A DNA stretch of 64,000 nucleotides from Scolanthus callimorphus (Eukaryota > Cnidaria > Anthozoa > Actiniaria > Edwardsiidae). The stretch spans positions 20,090,146-20,154,145 of the forward strand of contig CM066919.1 of assembly GCA_033964015.1 (NCBI GenBank). Reading direction: 5' to 3'. Made by a program: the position numbers and the translations under genes. Under the pieces are notes generated by a model. That model was given only the letters and a program-made list of their open reading frames with translations, made no database searches and was not told the DNA's origin. Positions 54,501-64,000 of this stretch are shown one piece after another (position 1 is the first letter of the stretch; every line of letters begins with the position of its first letter).

Positions 54501-57500
54501 TGGCACCTTAGTTATCATTTTCATGAAATAGACTGAATTGCATGGGATTATGCTTAAAGGACCATCAACAAGAGCCTTGCAGTCTATTAGCCAATCAGAG
54601 CACCCCCAAAACAATGGATCAATTTGAAAACAAAAGAAAACAGGGCTCAAAGGCTCACTGTTGATGGGCTCACAAGAGTGTAATTGCCCAGAGCCCGAAA
54701 GAACACAATACTCCTTTTATTTGGCACAGAGAGAGGTTTATTTCCCAGTCAGACTACCTAATAAACAAGCTGACTATCTAAAACGGAGAAATAAAACCTC
54801 TCTGCCCACCATAAGATTGGGAGGGAGGGAAAATCAAACTTGAATTAAAGAATTTAAAGACTAGTACTACAGCATATAACAGTGAACACTGATTAAATAG
54901 TAATCCAATCCAACCTATCAGTACACATGATCACGTGCATGCTTACATAACAATATTTCTATCTCTGTGTAATAAATATTTTAAAGATGTCAAAATAATC
55001 CAATTACCCAGAGCCCGAAAGAACACAACACTCCTTTTGTTTGGCACAGAGAGAGGTTTATTTCCCAGTCAGACTACCTAATAAACAAGCTGACTATCTA
55101 AAACAGAGAAATAAAACCTCTCTGCCCACCAAACCAATTCCAATAATCCTTACTGTTTAGACCTCCCAAGATCCTATAGATCTTATCCTAAACAGAACCA
55201 CCAGGAACTTACAAAGATTCTCTTTGTAGACAACGGCAGCGATGCTGGAGCTGCCAAGACAACGGCAGTGTTGGATGGTGACCACTATGTACTGAATGGT
55301 ACAAAAGCATGGATCACAAATGGATATGAAGCAGAGGCTGCAGTGGTAAGAATGTAGTACATTTGATGCATGTGCTATCAAGAGTCAGCACAGGTTGAGC
55401 ATTTACCATGTTTATCTTGCCGAGTCCAGCGTTTTGGGGCCCATTTTTTGAACACCAGAGAGTTCTTGTGCCCTAAAAGCTTTCCCTATAAAGCATCATG
55501 CTATTGCTTTCCCAAAATTTTTTCATGCACCCATTTTGGGAGAAGCAAAAATATTTAGGGTGATTTTTATGGATTTTGGGGTTTGAATAAAATTGAACAT
55601 TTATTTTATTATGAGATGTAAACACCATAAAAACACATAACAGTTGACTGTTTAAATGAGCAGTATAGAGTTGACAACCTCCGACCTTCAAAATACTGGA
55701 CGATGGGGCATTTTAGATCCACAAAATGTCTTTGCACTGTGAAATAACTTTACAAAAATGTGGGAGATTTGTGGGAGAGTGAAAGAGGAGGCTGAAATGT
55801 GACAGTCAACTGCAAAATGTGGGAGAGTTTGCATCTCTGAGAATAGGAGATAATTTGAATCAATGCATTCAAATTGCAATACAAATTTTTCAAGTCAGAG
55901 AATTCTCACCTGTTTCAAGAAGAAACAGGCCCCTGCTCTCCTTTGTTATCACATAAGCTCTTTTCATTTGTTAATTTCTTCATTCATTCACACATTTATG
56001 CCCTTTTGTGTTTATGTCTTTTTTCTTTGTGTTTCCTTAAGTTATTTTGTCCTATGTCTGAACTACATGTATTGTTGTAGAACTGCAACTAATTCTTATT
56101 CTTGCAGGTTTTTGCCACAACAGACAGATCAAAGAAACACAAGGGCATTAGTGCATTTGTAGTTCCTAAGCCTACAGAAGGTTTATCCCTTGGCAAGAAG
56201 GAAGACAAGCTTGGCATTAAAGGCTCATCAACCTGTTACCTTGTGTTTGAGGATTGCCGTATTCCCAAGGAAAACCTGTTGGGGGAACCTGGCTTTGGAT
56301 TTAAAATTGCTATGGTAACACTAATTTATCATTATTTCTAGTACCCAGAATTCATCCTATCATATGTGCTCTATTTAGTTATTTCTTCAGTAATTTTGGC
56401 TAATTTTGGCAACATGTACATAACTTGCAACAAATGTTTTTGTTGCGTGACAAGTTGTGGCGCGAGATGAAAAACAAGCAACATCGATCATAAACTTACA
56501 ACGCAACAATGTTGCGCGACAAGTTGTGGGATTTTGTGCCTCGTATTTCCCCAGCTTTAAATTGAATTGAATCCCTTCAGTCCAATTTCCTTACATTATC
56601 TAGTTTATCTTGGTATCTTTCCAGGAAACTCTTGATGCTGGCAGAATAGGAATTGCTGGACAAGCACTAGGAATAGCTCAGGTGAGCTGTGGGCAGGCAC
56701 CGGAGTGTACAAAGAATTCTACATTTTTGCGCCATTTTTGGCATGCTTACTAAAGAACCCTTATCACGATTTTGATTTTTTTTATCAATCCTAGGCTGCC
56801 TTGGACTGTGCTGTTGAGTATGCAGACAAGAGAATGGCTTTTAACCAGAAAATCAGTGCCACGCAATGTATACAGGTTTGTACATCGAGCTGGTTTAAAA
56901 GCGAACGCAAGCCCAGACGCAAGCGCAAGGAAATCGAGACGCTGAGTTCCCTCGTGCCTGCGTCTAGTGTAAATCAAGCGAACGCAAGCCCAAGCAAACT
57001 AATTATTGTTGATTTTAGGGTAGCTCTCTTGCTGCTGTGACTTACACTGGCCTTGCGCTTGCATTTGTGTGTAAACCAGCCCTTACAAAATACCCTTCTT
57101 TGTGATGGTCTTGCTGAAGAGTTGATTCATGCAAGCGAATCTTTCAAGAAAGTGATTTCAGACACTGTCCACACCACTGGTATGCCAGTTAGTGTACTTT
57201 CAACAATTTTTTATCTCGTTAGACCTCCTTCACTACAACAAACCTAAAATTGGAGCATTTACACGTCAATCCTGTCGCTCGAAAAACCTTGAGACACCAA
57301 AATATTGGGCTTTTGAGGCAGGAAAAGACCTAAATATGTCTAAAATTTTCGCTGTATTTTGCGTTTTTTCGTTTCTTCAAAGAAAACCGGGAGATTTTAC
57401 TTAAAAACCGGCAGACCGGGAGATGAGGTAAAGAAAAACGGGAGACTCCCGGCAAAACCGGGAGAGTTGACGTCCCTGCATTTTTGACATTGTTTTTTCA

Positions 57501-60500
57501 ACTTTGGCATAAAGAAAGGAAACCCTCAAAAGTAGTGTAGACAGTACCTGATATGACTGTTGAACGTGAATCAGCCAGGATTGTTTAGCATTCCTTTTGG
57601 TCGAGATATTTGACTTTGTCAGGCAGCCGGTCAGGATGTAGTAATGAAGGCAGTATGTCTCGGGCAATAATGTGGGATAGTTTTCACTTGGAAATTTGTG
57701 GTTCAAACTTCATTTTCTATTTCCAGATGAAATTAGCAGACATGGCGACAAGTATTGAAGCAGCAAGACTTTTAACGTGGAGGGCAGCGGCCAGGAAAGA
57801 TGCAGGACTAAACTACACCAAGGTACGATAAATATAGTTTCCACGTGTGTCTTATATACCAAATACATCTTGGTGGATATAGAGAGTTTTCTGGATAGCT
57901 GAATGGCAAAAAATGTCACTCATAAAATGCACCAAATCCAGATTTAAAGGCCGATCGCAAGCCGCCATCCTTTGTGAGCTTGTGCTTTTGTTTTGAATTG
58001 CGACATCTTGCACTTTTAAAAAAAATATCGCACGAGCTTGGATGAAAAACCCTGTGATTGGCTTAGACGGTTTACTGCAATTTTCATAATTCTGCGAACT
58101 CTACACCGACTAAGGCCTGGACTAAACGCCGCGCTACTGCCGTGTCGAATTCAATTCTATGAATTAAGTTCGACTGTAGCACGGCAGTAGCGCGACGTTT
58201 AGAACCACTGCCGCGCTAGTGTCGAAAAGTCGGCAAGCCTTGCCGTGCTATCGGCAGTAGCGCGACTTGGTTCTAAACGCCGCGCTTCTGCCGTGTCGAA
58301 CTCAATTGATGTTTGGCTGGGCATCCTGGTCTTAGATATATGTCACAGAAAGTTCCAAAGGTATTTTCAAATTAAGTGCGACGCTGGCGCGACGTTTAGA
58401 TCAACTGCCGCGCTAACCGCCGAACCAAATTGAATTGAATTCGACACGGCAGTAGCGCGGCGTTTAACCCAGGCCTAACAAACCACGGTTTGACTTCCGT
58501 CAATCAAATAAGTGAACAGCTCTTCGTGATTTCACGCCGGCTTTGAGAGTTTTTTTTTAAACTAACAACGACTAGCTATAGTCTTCAAACCTAATTTCCT
58601 ACCATGAAATAAAAATCCACGCGCCTGTATTGAGAGGTTTGATGAACGGAAGGCAAAACGAGCGGCTGAAAACTGGCGTCAAAGATGCCGGCGTCTCTGA
58701 ATTGCATGTACTTAAAGGGACATGGTCACCTAGAAAACACTAAATAATTATTGTCACAAAATACAAAAATATTTTCTGAAATTGAAAGAGTCAGTTTCAA
58801 GAAAGAAGTACGGAAATTTCATTGGATTACGATGAAGGATTGCTGAGATATGAGCGAATTAAGATGGCAAAATTAGTATGTTTGAAAAACGATTGAAGTA
58901 AACCGCTTTCAAAGAGTCAGATTTTCTCATGTAAGCTGTAATTACAATCCACGAATATCTTTGCAATCCTACATCGAAATGATCTCAAATTTTTACCATG
59001 TCAAGTGGAAAGCATTCTTTACAAATTTGACTTGCTATTTTTATTATTTGTGATATTATATTTTTGATGTTTTCGGTGACCATGTCCCTTTAAGGCCCGT
59101 TCACACGGCGCGATCGTAGCTAAAATCGCGCCGTGTGAACGGGCCTTTAGTTTCTGTGGCGATCGTCGACGTTATATAGGGCGGTGTGAATGGCCGACGA
59201 TTTGGCTATGCAATATTTGTCTTTTTGTAGCAAGGTGATATGAAGAAATCTCACCCGCATCGCAGTGGAATTTTGACATGTTCAAAACGCGTGCGATCGC
59301 CGACCTTTTACACCTCGCGATAACACACGCCTAAATCGAGGAATGCTCACTGGCACTTGGAATTTTTTTCTAAACAAGCGCTTACCTACAGAAGTGAAAA
59401 AGAATTATGAAAATCATCAGGGTTCGAACCTGTAATTTTCCAGTCTCTATACCCTAACCCTAACCACTACGCTACCAGTGAATTCGCTGGTTCGGACAGC
59501 TCGTTTTATTGATTACGTACCTTAATAGTATTAATCTTTAATAGAACGAGGCATATACTATAAAATATACTAAAACGATGTATTAACCCTTATCCTGACT
59601 AGTAGTCTTGATAGTTCAGATATTTTGAATGTTTTTAGGTCAATTTGAAGTAATATTGGCAAAAATATCGTTAAATTATTCATGGTGAGCATTCCTCCAT
59701 TTAGGAATGACGCTCGCGATATGACATCGCCATGAGATCGCCACAGAAATCACACCTCTAATGGAAGTTGAAATCGCGCTGTGTGAACGGGCCATAAGTC
59801 AGTGGTATCCTATGACGCCATGGTGCGGTAGGATAAAAGTTGATGTTAAACAACTGTAACTGCAAGAGTGGGGAGCTAAAGTCTGGAAGCCTCCTAATCT
59901 GCCGTGCATTGTTTGCTTTTTTCCAATTAGACTACAAGTTTGAGTTTTCTATGAGTCAATATGAGATAGTGAGCAAGGGATGAAAATCCTTCATTTCAAA
60001 ATATCTGTTGTAGACACAATTGTTGAAATTATCGTAAAACGGCCTCTTTAAGCTTATCAAATAAGGCCTTGTCCACACTAACGCGTTTTCAAAAGTATTC
60101 GTTTTCAAACCGATACGGATTCGCAGCGTGTTAGTGTGGACGGGAGATTTAGCTCCAAACAAGTGATCAGTTTTTATTTGATGTTGTCGTGTCCAAGGAT
60201 AGTTTTCATCATCGTTTTCATTTTTATCCGGATTCGACCGTCCACACTAAAACGATCTGTAAACGGATTCGTTTTTATTCAGGCCTCACTTTCGAGAGCG
60301 TTTTCAAACCGATACGGATTCGATGCGTGTTAGTGTGGACGGGAGATTTAGCTCCAAACAAGTGATCAGTTTTTATTTGATGTTGTCGTGTCCAAGGATA
60401 GTTTTCATCATCGTCTTCATTTTTATCCGGATTCGACCGTCCACACTAAAACGATCTGTAAACGGATTCGTTTTATTCAGGCCTCACTTTCGAGAGCGTT

Positions 60501-61859
60501 TTCAAACTTATACGGATTCGATGAAAACGTTCAGCGTGTTAGTGTGGACGGAAGGCCTAAACGTATCAAAAAGTGTACGGATTCAAACGAAAACGCGTTA
60601 GTGTGGACGGGGTCTAAGTTCCATAACACGTTATAAATACCCTCAGATAAGTCCCCTATCTCATGATCTTTCGTTGGTAATGTCTTCCCTCGATTTTCTT
60701 GCGTTAGGAGGCAGCCATGGCAAAGCTAGCAGCTTCTGAGGCAGCAACGTTTGTTTCACACCAGGTGAGTTGAATTAATAACACAGATTCATGAGAAGTT
60801 CCAGCTACCGTCTCAGCCACCCACCCTAGACATTTTTGTTATTCGTCCCTACAAACCTTGGAATTCCAGTGAATTTCTTCATGTCCCCCCTGGAATTTAT
60901 GTTTGACAACCCTAGAATTCTTCGACTCTGGAATTTGAGGCTATGCAAAGTCATTGTATATGTATTATTTATCGAAGGAATGTGTGTAACGCAAATTTTC
61001 GTTCAAGAATGTTTCTGGCGCCAAACAGCAACGCTCCTTATTGGCTATGGATTTATATTTAACTTCAAGAACGCTTTGACTTCATTACTTTAGCAAGAAA
61101 AAGGATCGGACCAACGTCGTCCTCGGTGGCGCCCTCCCACCCCACCTAGTTCCTCCGGGTTGATCTCGTCCATTGTACCTCTTCGCGCTTCGTGCCGGGC
61201 ACATTCCGATCGGAGTTGCGCATCCATACCTCATCAATAACAATGGATGAGACGGAATAATACGCATTCTCGTACCCAGAGCTCCCCTGTGAGCAGACGA
61301 GCCGGGGAGCTCTGGGTTCGAGATAAGAATACACGGACCTTAGACCAACCACCCTGGAATTCAAGTGGTCCTCAACAGTGGGGAGGGAGGAGCTGGAATT
61401 TAGTGATCGCTTAAAGGCCGATTTAGACTATACGATTTTCGCCTACAACCATCGCATGCGACATGCTCGCATCAGCATACGACTCGAATCGCAAAGTCTA
61501 AATCAGCCCTACAACTCCTCTACGACATGCGCTTAGGAGCTAAGTCATGTCGCAAGCGTGTCGCATGCGATGGTTGTAGGCGAAAATCGTACAGTCTAAA
61601 TCGGCCTTAATGAGTTTCCGATTTTCTGTTTATTTTTCCATATCAGTATTTTCAGCACATATACAGTTCAGCTTTGTTTACACATTTCCGGTTTTTTGTT
61701 TTCCAGTCTATCCAAATCCTTGGTGGAATGGGCTATGTAACGGACATGCCAGCTGAGAGACATTACAGAGACGCTCGTATAACAGAAATCTACGAAGGAA
61801 CAAGTGAAATACAGAGACTTGTTATTGCTGGAAGATTACTAAAAGAGTATGATTTATAA
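48590..61859 (+). CDS. ACADS: ACADS, short-chain acyl-CoA dehydrogenase (10 exons, intact)
   Basis: Exons 48590-48817, 51951-52100, 53736-53847, 55230-55345, 56108-56314, 56625-56681, 56795-56875, 57727-57822, 60708-60764 and 61707-61859 total 1,257 nt and encode 418 residues without a break (human about 412). It catalyses the FAD-dependent first step of short-chain fatty-acyl-CoA beta-oxidation in the mitochondrial matrix. A basic N-terminus ([16 protein letters not shown]) fits a transit peptide. Family signatures: [33 protein letters not shown] (Gly of EPG replaced by Asp, tolerated in other members), [37 protein letters not shown], and catalytic-base Glu398 in [16 protein letters not shown]. 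All introns are GT-AG. The introns are filled with mobile elements, yet the coding sequence is clean. Identification is very secure. Confidence 0.96.
49169..49505 (+). pseudogene. PIF1-like helicase C-terminal fragment, tandemly duplicated
   Basis: The frame encodes ...[20 protein letters not shown], which is the conserved C-terminal motif of PIF1 family helicases (A-x-T-I-H-K-S-Q-G). A second copy of the same about 130 bp (49400-49505, starting CCAAGTACAAAGGACATTG) follows directly. Such helicases are carried by Helitron and related elements. Only a fragment remains and it cannot be functional. Confidence 0.75.
49708..49875 (-). pseudogene. OTU-type cysteine protease fragment
   Basis: The minus-strand frame contains [13 protein letters not shown], matching the OTU catalytic loop D-G-x-C-x-(F/Y)-R-A with the nucleophile Cys, followed by [15 protein letters not shown] domains occur in some Helitron-type and retroelement polyproteins. 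The catalytic His half is absent, so it is a fragment. Confidence 0.6.
50282..50514 (+). repeat. MITE (uninterrupted copy of 32180-32783)
   Basis: CATTGTACTCACTATCTCGA through CTGAATCAATGTATAATAAA runs without the 350-bp insertion seen in the other copy. The comparison dates the nested insertion there as secondary. Confidence 0.75.
50512..50656. repeat. Foldback element
   Basis: GGTTTTTGTGATTTCCAGAA plus TAAACAAT is mirrored by ATTGTTTATTCTGGAAATCA plus CAAAAACC; the centre AGGCTCAGCCTTACGGCCTC is also near-palindromic. Confidence 0.85.
50865..51027. repeat. MITE, CAGGGACGTCAAC family, copy 3
   Basis: CAGAGATGTCAACTCTACTG at the left and GGGGTTGATGTCCCTG at the right are imperfect inverted ends. 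The interior (CCCGGAGTCTCAAGATTTTT) matches the family. It directly abuts the 1.84-kb TIR element. Confidence 0.7.
51232..51412. repeat. Foldback element in ACADS intron 1
   Basis: AGGCAATATTC, GGTCAGATTGGGACGAACAC and TCAAGTGAGGCTCATGCGGG are mirrored by CCCGCATGAGCCTCACTTGA, GTGTTCATCCCAGTCTGACC and GATTATTGCCT. Confidence 0.85.
52307..53510. mobile_element. 1.2-kb TIR element in ACADS intron 2
   Basis: TGAAGGGGTCGCTGTAAGAA at the left is mirrored by TTCTTACAGCGACCCCTTCA at the right. The arms continue about 165 bp inward (GATTTTTGACAAACAAACTG; AAAACTAGCCTCTCTGCATT; CGCGAGAACACTG-like). A partial second repeat of the arm lies at 52497-52580. Near 52580-52670 the sequence is rich in CCCTAA and CTAACCC motifs. 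No transposase frame is seen. Confidence 0.8.
54005..54185. repeat. Diverged relative of the 42500-42656 MITE
   Basis: GTTTCCAGAAATTATCCATC, CTATGGAAGG, GACCCCCACCTCTCTTGAAT, CCCTTCCATGGGGAG and GATTTTCTCTGGAA occur in the same order as in the 42500 element. ACADS intron 3. Confidence 0.65.
54685..55133. repeat. Pair of 125-bp direct repeats (TRIM-like unit)
   Basis: 54686-54812 and 55013-55133 are about 97 percent identical and in the same orientation, beginning CCCAGAGCCCGAAAGAACAC and ending AAACCTCTCTGCCCACCA. About 200 bp of unrelated AT-rich DNA lies between. Each repeat also has internal inverted symmetry (GAGAGAGGTTTATTTC / GAAATAAAACCTCTC). Direct terminal repeats around a short interior fit a TRIM or a duplicated MITE. 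Confidence 0.75.
57380..57479. repeat. Right half of a CAGGGACGTCAAC-family MITE
   Basis: ACCGGGAGAGTTGACGTCCCTG closes the right end (bases shown overlap the family terminus TTGACGTCCCTG). Short GGGAG and AACCGG motifs repeat upstream. The left end is not recognisable. Confidence 0.5.
58113..58477. repeat. TIR element, AGGCCTGG...CGCGCTACTGCCGTGTCG family
   Basis: AGGCCTGGACTAAACGCCGC and GCTACTGCCGTGTCGAATTC at the left are mirrored by GAATTCGACACGGCAGTAGC and GCGGCGTTTAACCCAGGCCT at the right. Internal copies of GCACGGCAGTAGCGCGACGT show that the arm has been duplicated inside. ACADS intron 8. Confidence 0.85.
58726..59089. repeat. MITE with TTAA target duplication
   Basis: AGGGACATGGTCACC is mirrored by GGTGACCATGTCCCT. 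TTAA lies directly outside both ends (58722-58725 and 59090-59093), the target preferred by piggyBac-like and Kolobok-like transposases. Interior non-coding. Confidence 0.88.
59094..59793. mobile_element. 700-bp TIR element, GGCCCGTTCACACGGCGCGA ends
   Basis: GGCCCGTTCACACGGCGCGA at the left and TCGCGCTGTGTGAACGGGCC at the right are inverted. A second inverted copy of the end sits at 59128-59150, so the left terminus is itself a hairpin. Body sequences 59155-59300 match 38368-38560. A tRNA-like stretch (59430-59510, minus) lies inside. Confidence 0.8.
59430..59510 (-). repeat. tRNA-like sequence (probable pseudogene or SINE head)
   Basis: The minus strand has TGGTAGCGTAGTGGTTAG (A-box-like) and ACAGGTTCGAACCCTGA (strong B box). 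Between them is TTAGGGTTAGGG, not a tRNA anticodon arm, so this is not a functional tRNA. It is nested in the element at 59094-59793. Confidence 0.55.
60065..60614. repeat. TIR element with 198-bp internal tandem repeats
   Basis: GTCCACACTAACGCGTTTTC at the left is mirrored by GAAAACGCGTTAGTGTGGAC at the right. Inside, a unit of about 198 bp starting CGTTTTCAAACCGATACGGA is repeated 2.3 times (60100, 60299, partial at 60497), nearly identical. Each unit contains further sub-terminal CCGTCCACACTAAAACG motifs. It ends about 95 bp before ACADS exon 9. Confidence 0.88.
61268..61323. repeat. Minimal palindrome of the CCCAGAGCTCCCC family
   Basis: CTCGTACCCAGAGCTCCCCT and CGGGGAGCTCTGGGTTCGAG face each other with only about 16 bp between. 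It is an internally deleted relative of 34290-34512, in ACADS intron 9. Confidence 0.75.
61413..61609. repeat. TIR element, AGGCCGATTTAGACT ends
   Basis: AAGGCCGATTTAGACTATAC, GATTTTCGCCTACAACCATC and GCATGCGACATG at the left are mirrored by GTCGCATGCGATGGTTGTAG, GCGAAAATCGTACAGTCTAA and ATCGGCCTT at the right. ACADS intron 9. Confidence 0.85.
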
Positions 61860-61915
61860 GGCAAACCAAAGGTGGACGACTTTGCACATCAGCGGATTTC
61901 AGATAACTGTCGAAA

Positions 61916-62050
61916 CAGGGGCATAGCCAGGATTTTTAATAGGAGGGGTCCAAGATGCCCTTCGCGAGACATTTTCTTCTGTATTTGAAAATTTACAACT
62001 GCATTTTTGGTTGCTATAAGGGGTGGGTGGCTTCCCTGGCTACGCTCCTG
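61916..62050. repeat. TIR element, CAGGGGCATAGCCAGG ends
   Basis: CAGGGGCATAGCCAGG at the left is mirrored by CCTGGCTACGCTCCTG at the right. Starts 57 bp after the ACADS stop codon, so it probably lies in the 3' UTR or just beyond. A partial copy is at 46796. Confidence 0.75.
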
Positions 62051-62360
62051 CAAAAGGTTCTTATTGGTTGGTTGTTGGATCTTTGTTAAATCAACCAATG
62101 AGAATGCGAAGAAAAACCAAACCATAGCGACTCGTGTTCTCTCACAGCTCCCTGGTTGAAGCAATCGTGACACAGCCCTGTATATTGTATAAAAAATGCT
62201 TCTTTAAAGTTGCACGTCCGCAAAAATTAAAAGACATCAATTAAATTACCTTCAGATGGCCGAGTTTTGTCGGGTACTGAAAGCAAGCTTGTTTATTGAG
62301 ATATATATTTTGAAAACGTTTTAGTTTGGAGGGTTCTCCTCCTCAAGGTCGCCTGCAAAC

Positions 62361-62525
62361 AATTAACACTTATTGGATGAGGTTTAGCATGATAATTAAC
62401 ACTTATTGGATGAGGTTTAGCATGATAATGAGATTTGGCAACGCCGAGGTTTGTGTTATCTGTCGAAGCGAAGCTGAGGCAGATAACACTAACTCGAGGC
62501 GTTGACAAATCTCACTATCATGCGA
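62361..62525. repeat. 33-bp duplication plus foldback
   Basis: AATTAACACTTATTGGATGA followed by GGTTTAGCATGAT occurs twice in tandem (62361, 62394). It is followed by a hairpin: GAGATTTGGCAACGCC, GTGTTATCTG mirrored by CAGATAACAC and GGCGTTGACAAATCTC. Confidence 0.8.
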
Positions 62526-63240
62526 AAACCGAATTCAATAATTGTTTTATTATTCAGCAACCAAGAATTCTTACCTAGCTAAACGAAGTCAACGATAAGG
62601 CCGTGCACGGCGACACGGGTTTTTCAACTTCATCTTACGTCCATTGGTATTTTCCTTTTCGTATTCAATTCAAATAACCATAGTTGATGTTTAGATATCC
62701 TGAGCAATGATCTCTGGCAAAAATCATAACAGATTCAACGAGAATATTTGCAAAACCGGCTTTCATTTCGGAAATGAAAACCAAGATGGCGGCCAAACCT
62801 ATTGGCTTGCGTTATGACGTCATTAGAGTGCATCAATCCTAATGTCTGTAGTATGACGTCAGACACTGCGCGCCAACAAGGTTTCGCTGCGTACTCTTAG
62901 CCAATAGGAACTGAGATAGTGGCATGGCTGAATAATAATCCTTTATATCCGGAAAACAGGCGTAAAGGCAAAAAAAAAAAAAGAAGACATGAACCCAAAC
63001 TCTCGCTTGCTGGTCACGTCTCTGACAAAAAAATAGCTCCATGATCGCAATCCAATTCCATCCGCTCGATAACAGGTCGAAATAACCTAGAATTGCATTT
63101 GTCTTACTACCAGTTACTACGGGCAATTGTACATGTGTTTTCACGGTTACAATTCTATACTTATTTTACGTCCACGGTGGACGAATATTAAGCGTGCGAG
63201 TGCTCCTTTAGACGCATGCTAACGGGCCTTGCTCGAAAGA
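62526..63240. other. Intergenic, no gene recognised
   Basis: Only short frames. CCAAGATGGCGGCC near 62780 resembles a start-codon context, but no open frame with known domains follows. Confidence 0.35.
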
Positions 63241-63282
63241 ATAAAGGTCCGGGGGGGGGGGGGGGGTTCTCCCAAGTAAGAG

Positions 63283-63641
63283 TGATAGGGGTGCTCGTCG
63301 GGACATCGGAAAATATACCCTAAAAAATACCAGGACATAATTAATTCCACCCCCTAAAAAATACCTTATAAAACAAAATGACCCCTAAAAAATACCAACA
63401 ATAAACCTTTTTTTGTTATTGCTTATTGTTTCTCATCCAAAACAAGCCATTTTTTTTAGAGCTATATTAATGAATAAAGAAAGCCAGAAAACGTTTTGCT
63501 TGGTTTGTGACCCTTTCATTCATTTGTGTACCCCTAAAAAATACCATTTATTAGTGAAAATCACAATGTTTCTCCGATACCCCCTAAAAAATACCGGAGA
63601 GTCGATTTTGACCCCTAAAAAATACGACGAGCACCCCTATC
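63283..63641 (-). repeat. TIR element with internal CCCCTAAAAAATACC repeats (copy 2)
   Basis: Inverted copy of 5494-5847 with the same GATAGGGGTGCTCGTCG ends. CCCCTAAAAAATACC occurs seven times here and is better preserved than in copy 1. A G run (63251-63266) and a C run of about 30 (63660-63689) flank it. Confidence 0.85.
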
Positions 63642-63657
63642 AGGTCGACATGTGAAG

Positions 63658-63689
<32 letters not shown>

Positions 63690-63691
<2 letters not shown>

Positions 63692-64000
63692 GATAAAGGT
63701 ATTCTATCTTCATGACCTTGAATAGAGTGTTTTGTCTTGGGGAATTTCCCATCAGAACTGCACCTGCCTCGCATAGTAGTGACAGTGTTACTGTCAGCTC
63801 AAAGGTCGACTTCGTGGAAATTCTTTGATACATGAAATGATGCATGTTTATTTAGTTGCTGTTTTTTTTTTTTCGTTCTTTCGTCTATTTCCATGAACGA
63901 AAAAATTCAGGTCCATCGGTCCCATTGCGATCGCGTGCCTTTTTCGCGCATCACCTCGAGGGCACGTGATGCGGAACACTTTTCATCCGCTCGTGCTTCA
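63690..64000. other. Window edge, no gene recognised
   Basis: No supportable coding sequence or repeat structure in the last 310 bp. Confidence 0.3.

Noticed and set aside
59430..59510. Possible tRNA gene on the minus strand
   Set aside because: The region between the boxes is a TTAGGG-like repeat and not an anticodon arm.

Overview
The window reads as animal nuclear DNA, most likely from an anthozoan cnidarian such as a stony coral. That is inference: it rests on compact animal genes with GT-AG introns, a cnidarian-style rhodopsin-like receptor, a Penelope-like retroelement, and a very high density of short palindromic and terminal-inverted-repeat (TIR) elements. I see no bacterial or viral gene organisation.

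Layout. 1-7.3 kb is gene-poor and holds foldback elements, a 5'-truncated Penelope-like element (2.5-3.5 kb, minus) and a 29-bp satellite (4.2-4.8 kb). 7376-17182 is a 9.8-kb DNA transposon with about 555-bp imperfect TIRs and an ATT target duplication directly abutting both ends. It carries one intact three-exon gene (minus, 1,599 codons plus stop) that combines zinc-knuckle motifs, a FEN1/XPG-like nuclease domain and a C-terminal cysteine-rich CXC domain. This fits the Academ superfamily as I recall it. 19.6-20.5 kb holds a rhodopsin-like receptor reading frame (plus) with two single-base breaks. 21.1-26.3 kb is PIGL (minus), the GPI-anchor de-N-acetylase. Head-to-head with it, 26.5-34.2 kb is a Crypton-derived DUF3504 gene (plus). 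36.7-39.0 kb holds the 3' exons of an EF-hand protein (minus). 44.5-48.3 kb is HSCB, the mitochondrial Fe-S co-chaperone (minus). 48.6-61.9 kb is ACADS, short-chain acyl-CoA dehydrogenase (plus), whose ten exons are all in frame. HSCB and ACADS share a 299-bp divergent promoter region and both products act in mitochondria.

Introns and intergenic DNA are packed with non-autonomous elements, many falling into families with two to four copies inside this window. One 1.84-kb TIR element in ACADS intron 1, with a TCA target duplication, contains PIF1-helicase and OTU-like coding fragments.

A cross-cutting observation: PIGL, HSCB (two sites), the Crypton-derived gene and the receptor (two sites) are each broken only by an apparent loss of one base, while ACADS and the transposon gene are intact. 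I read this mainly as residual assembly deletions rather than six independent pseudogenising events.
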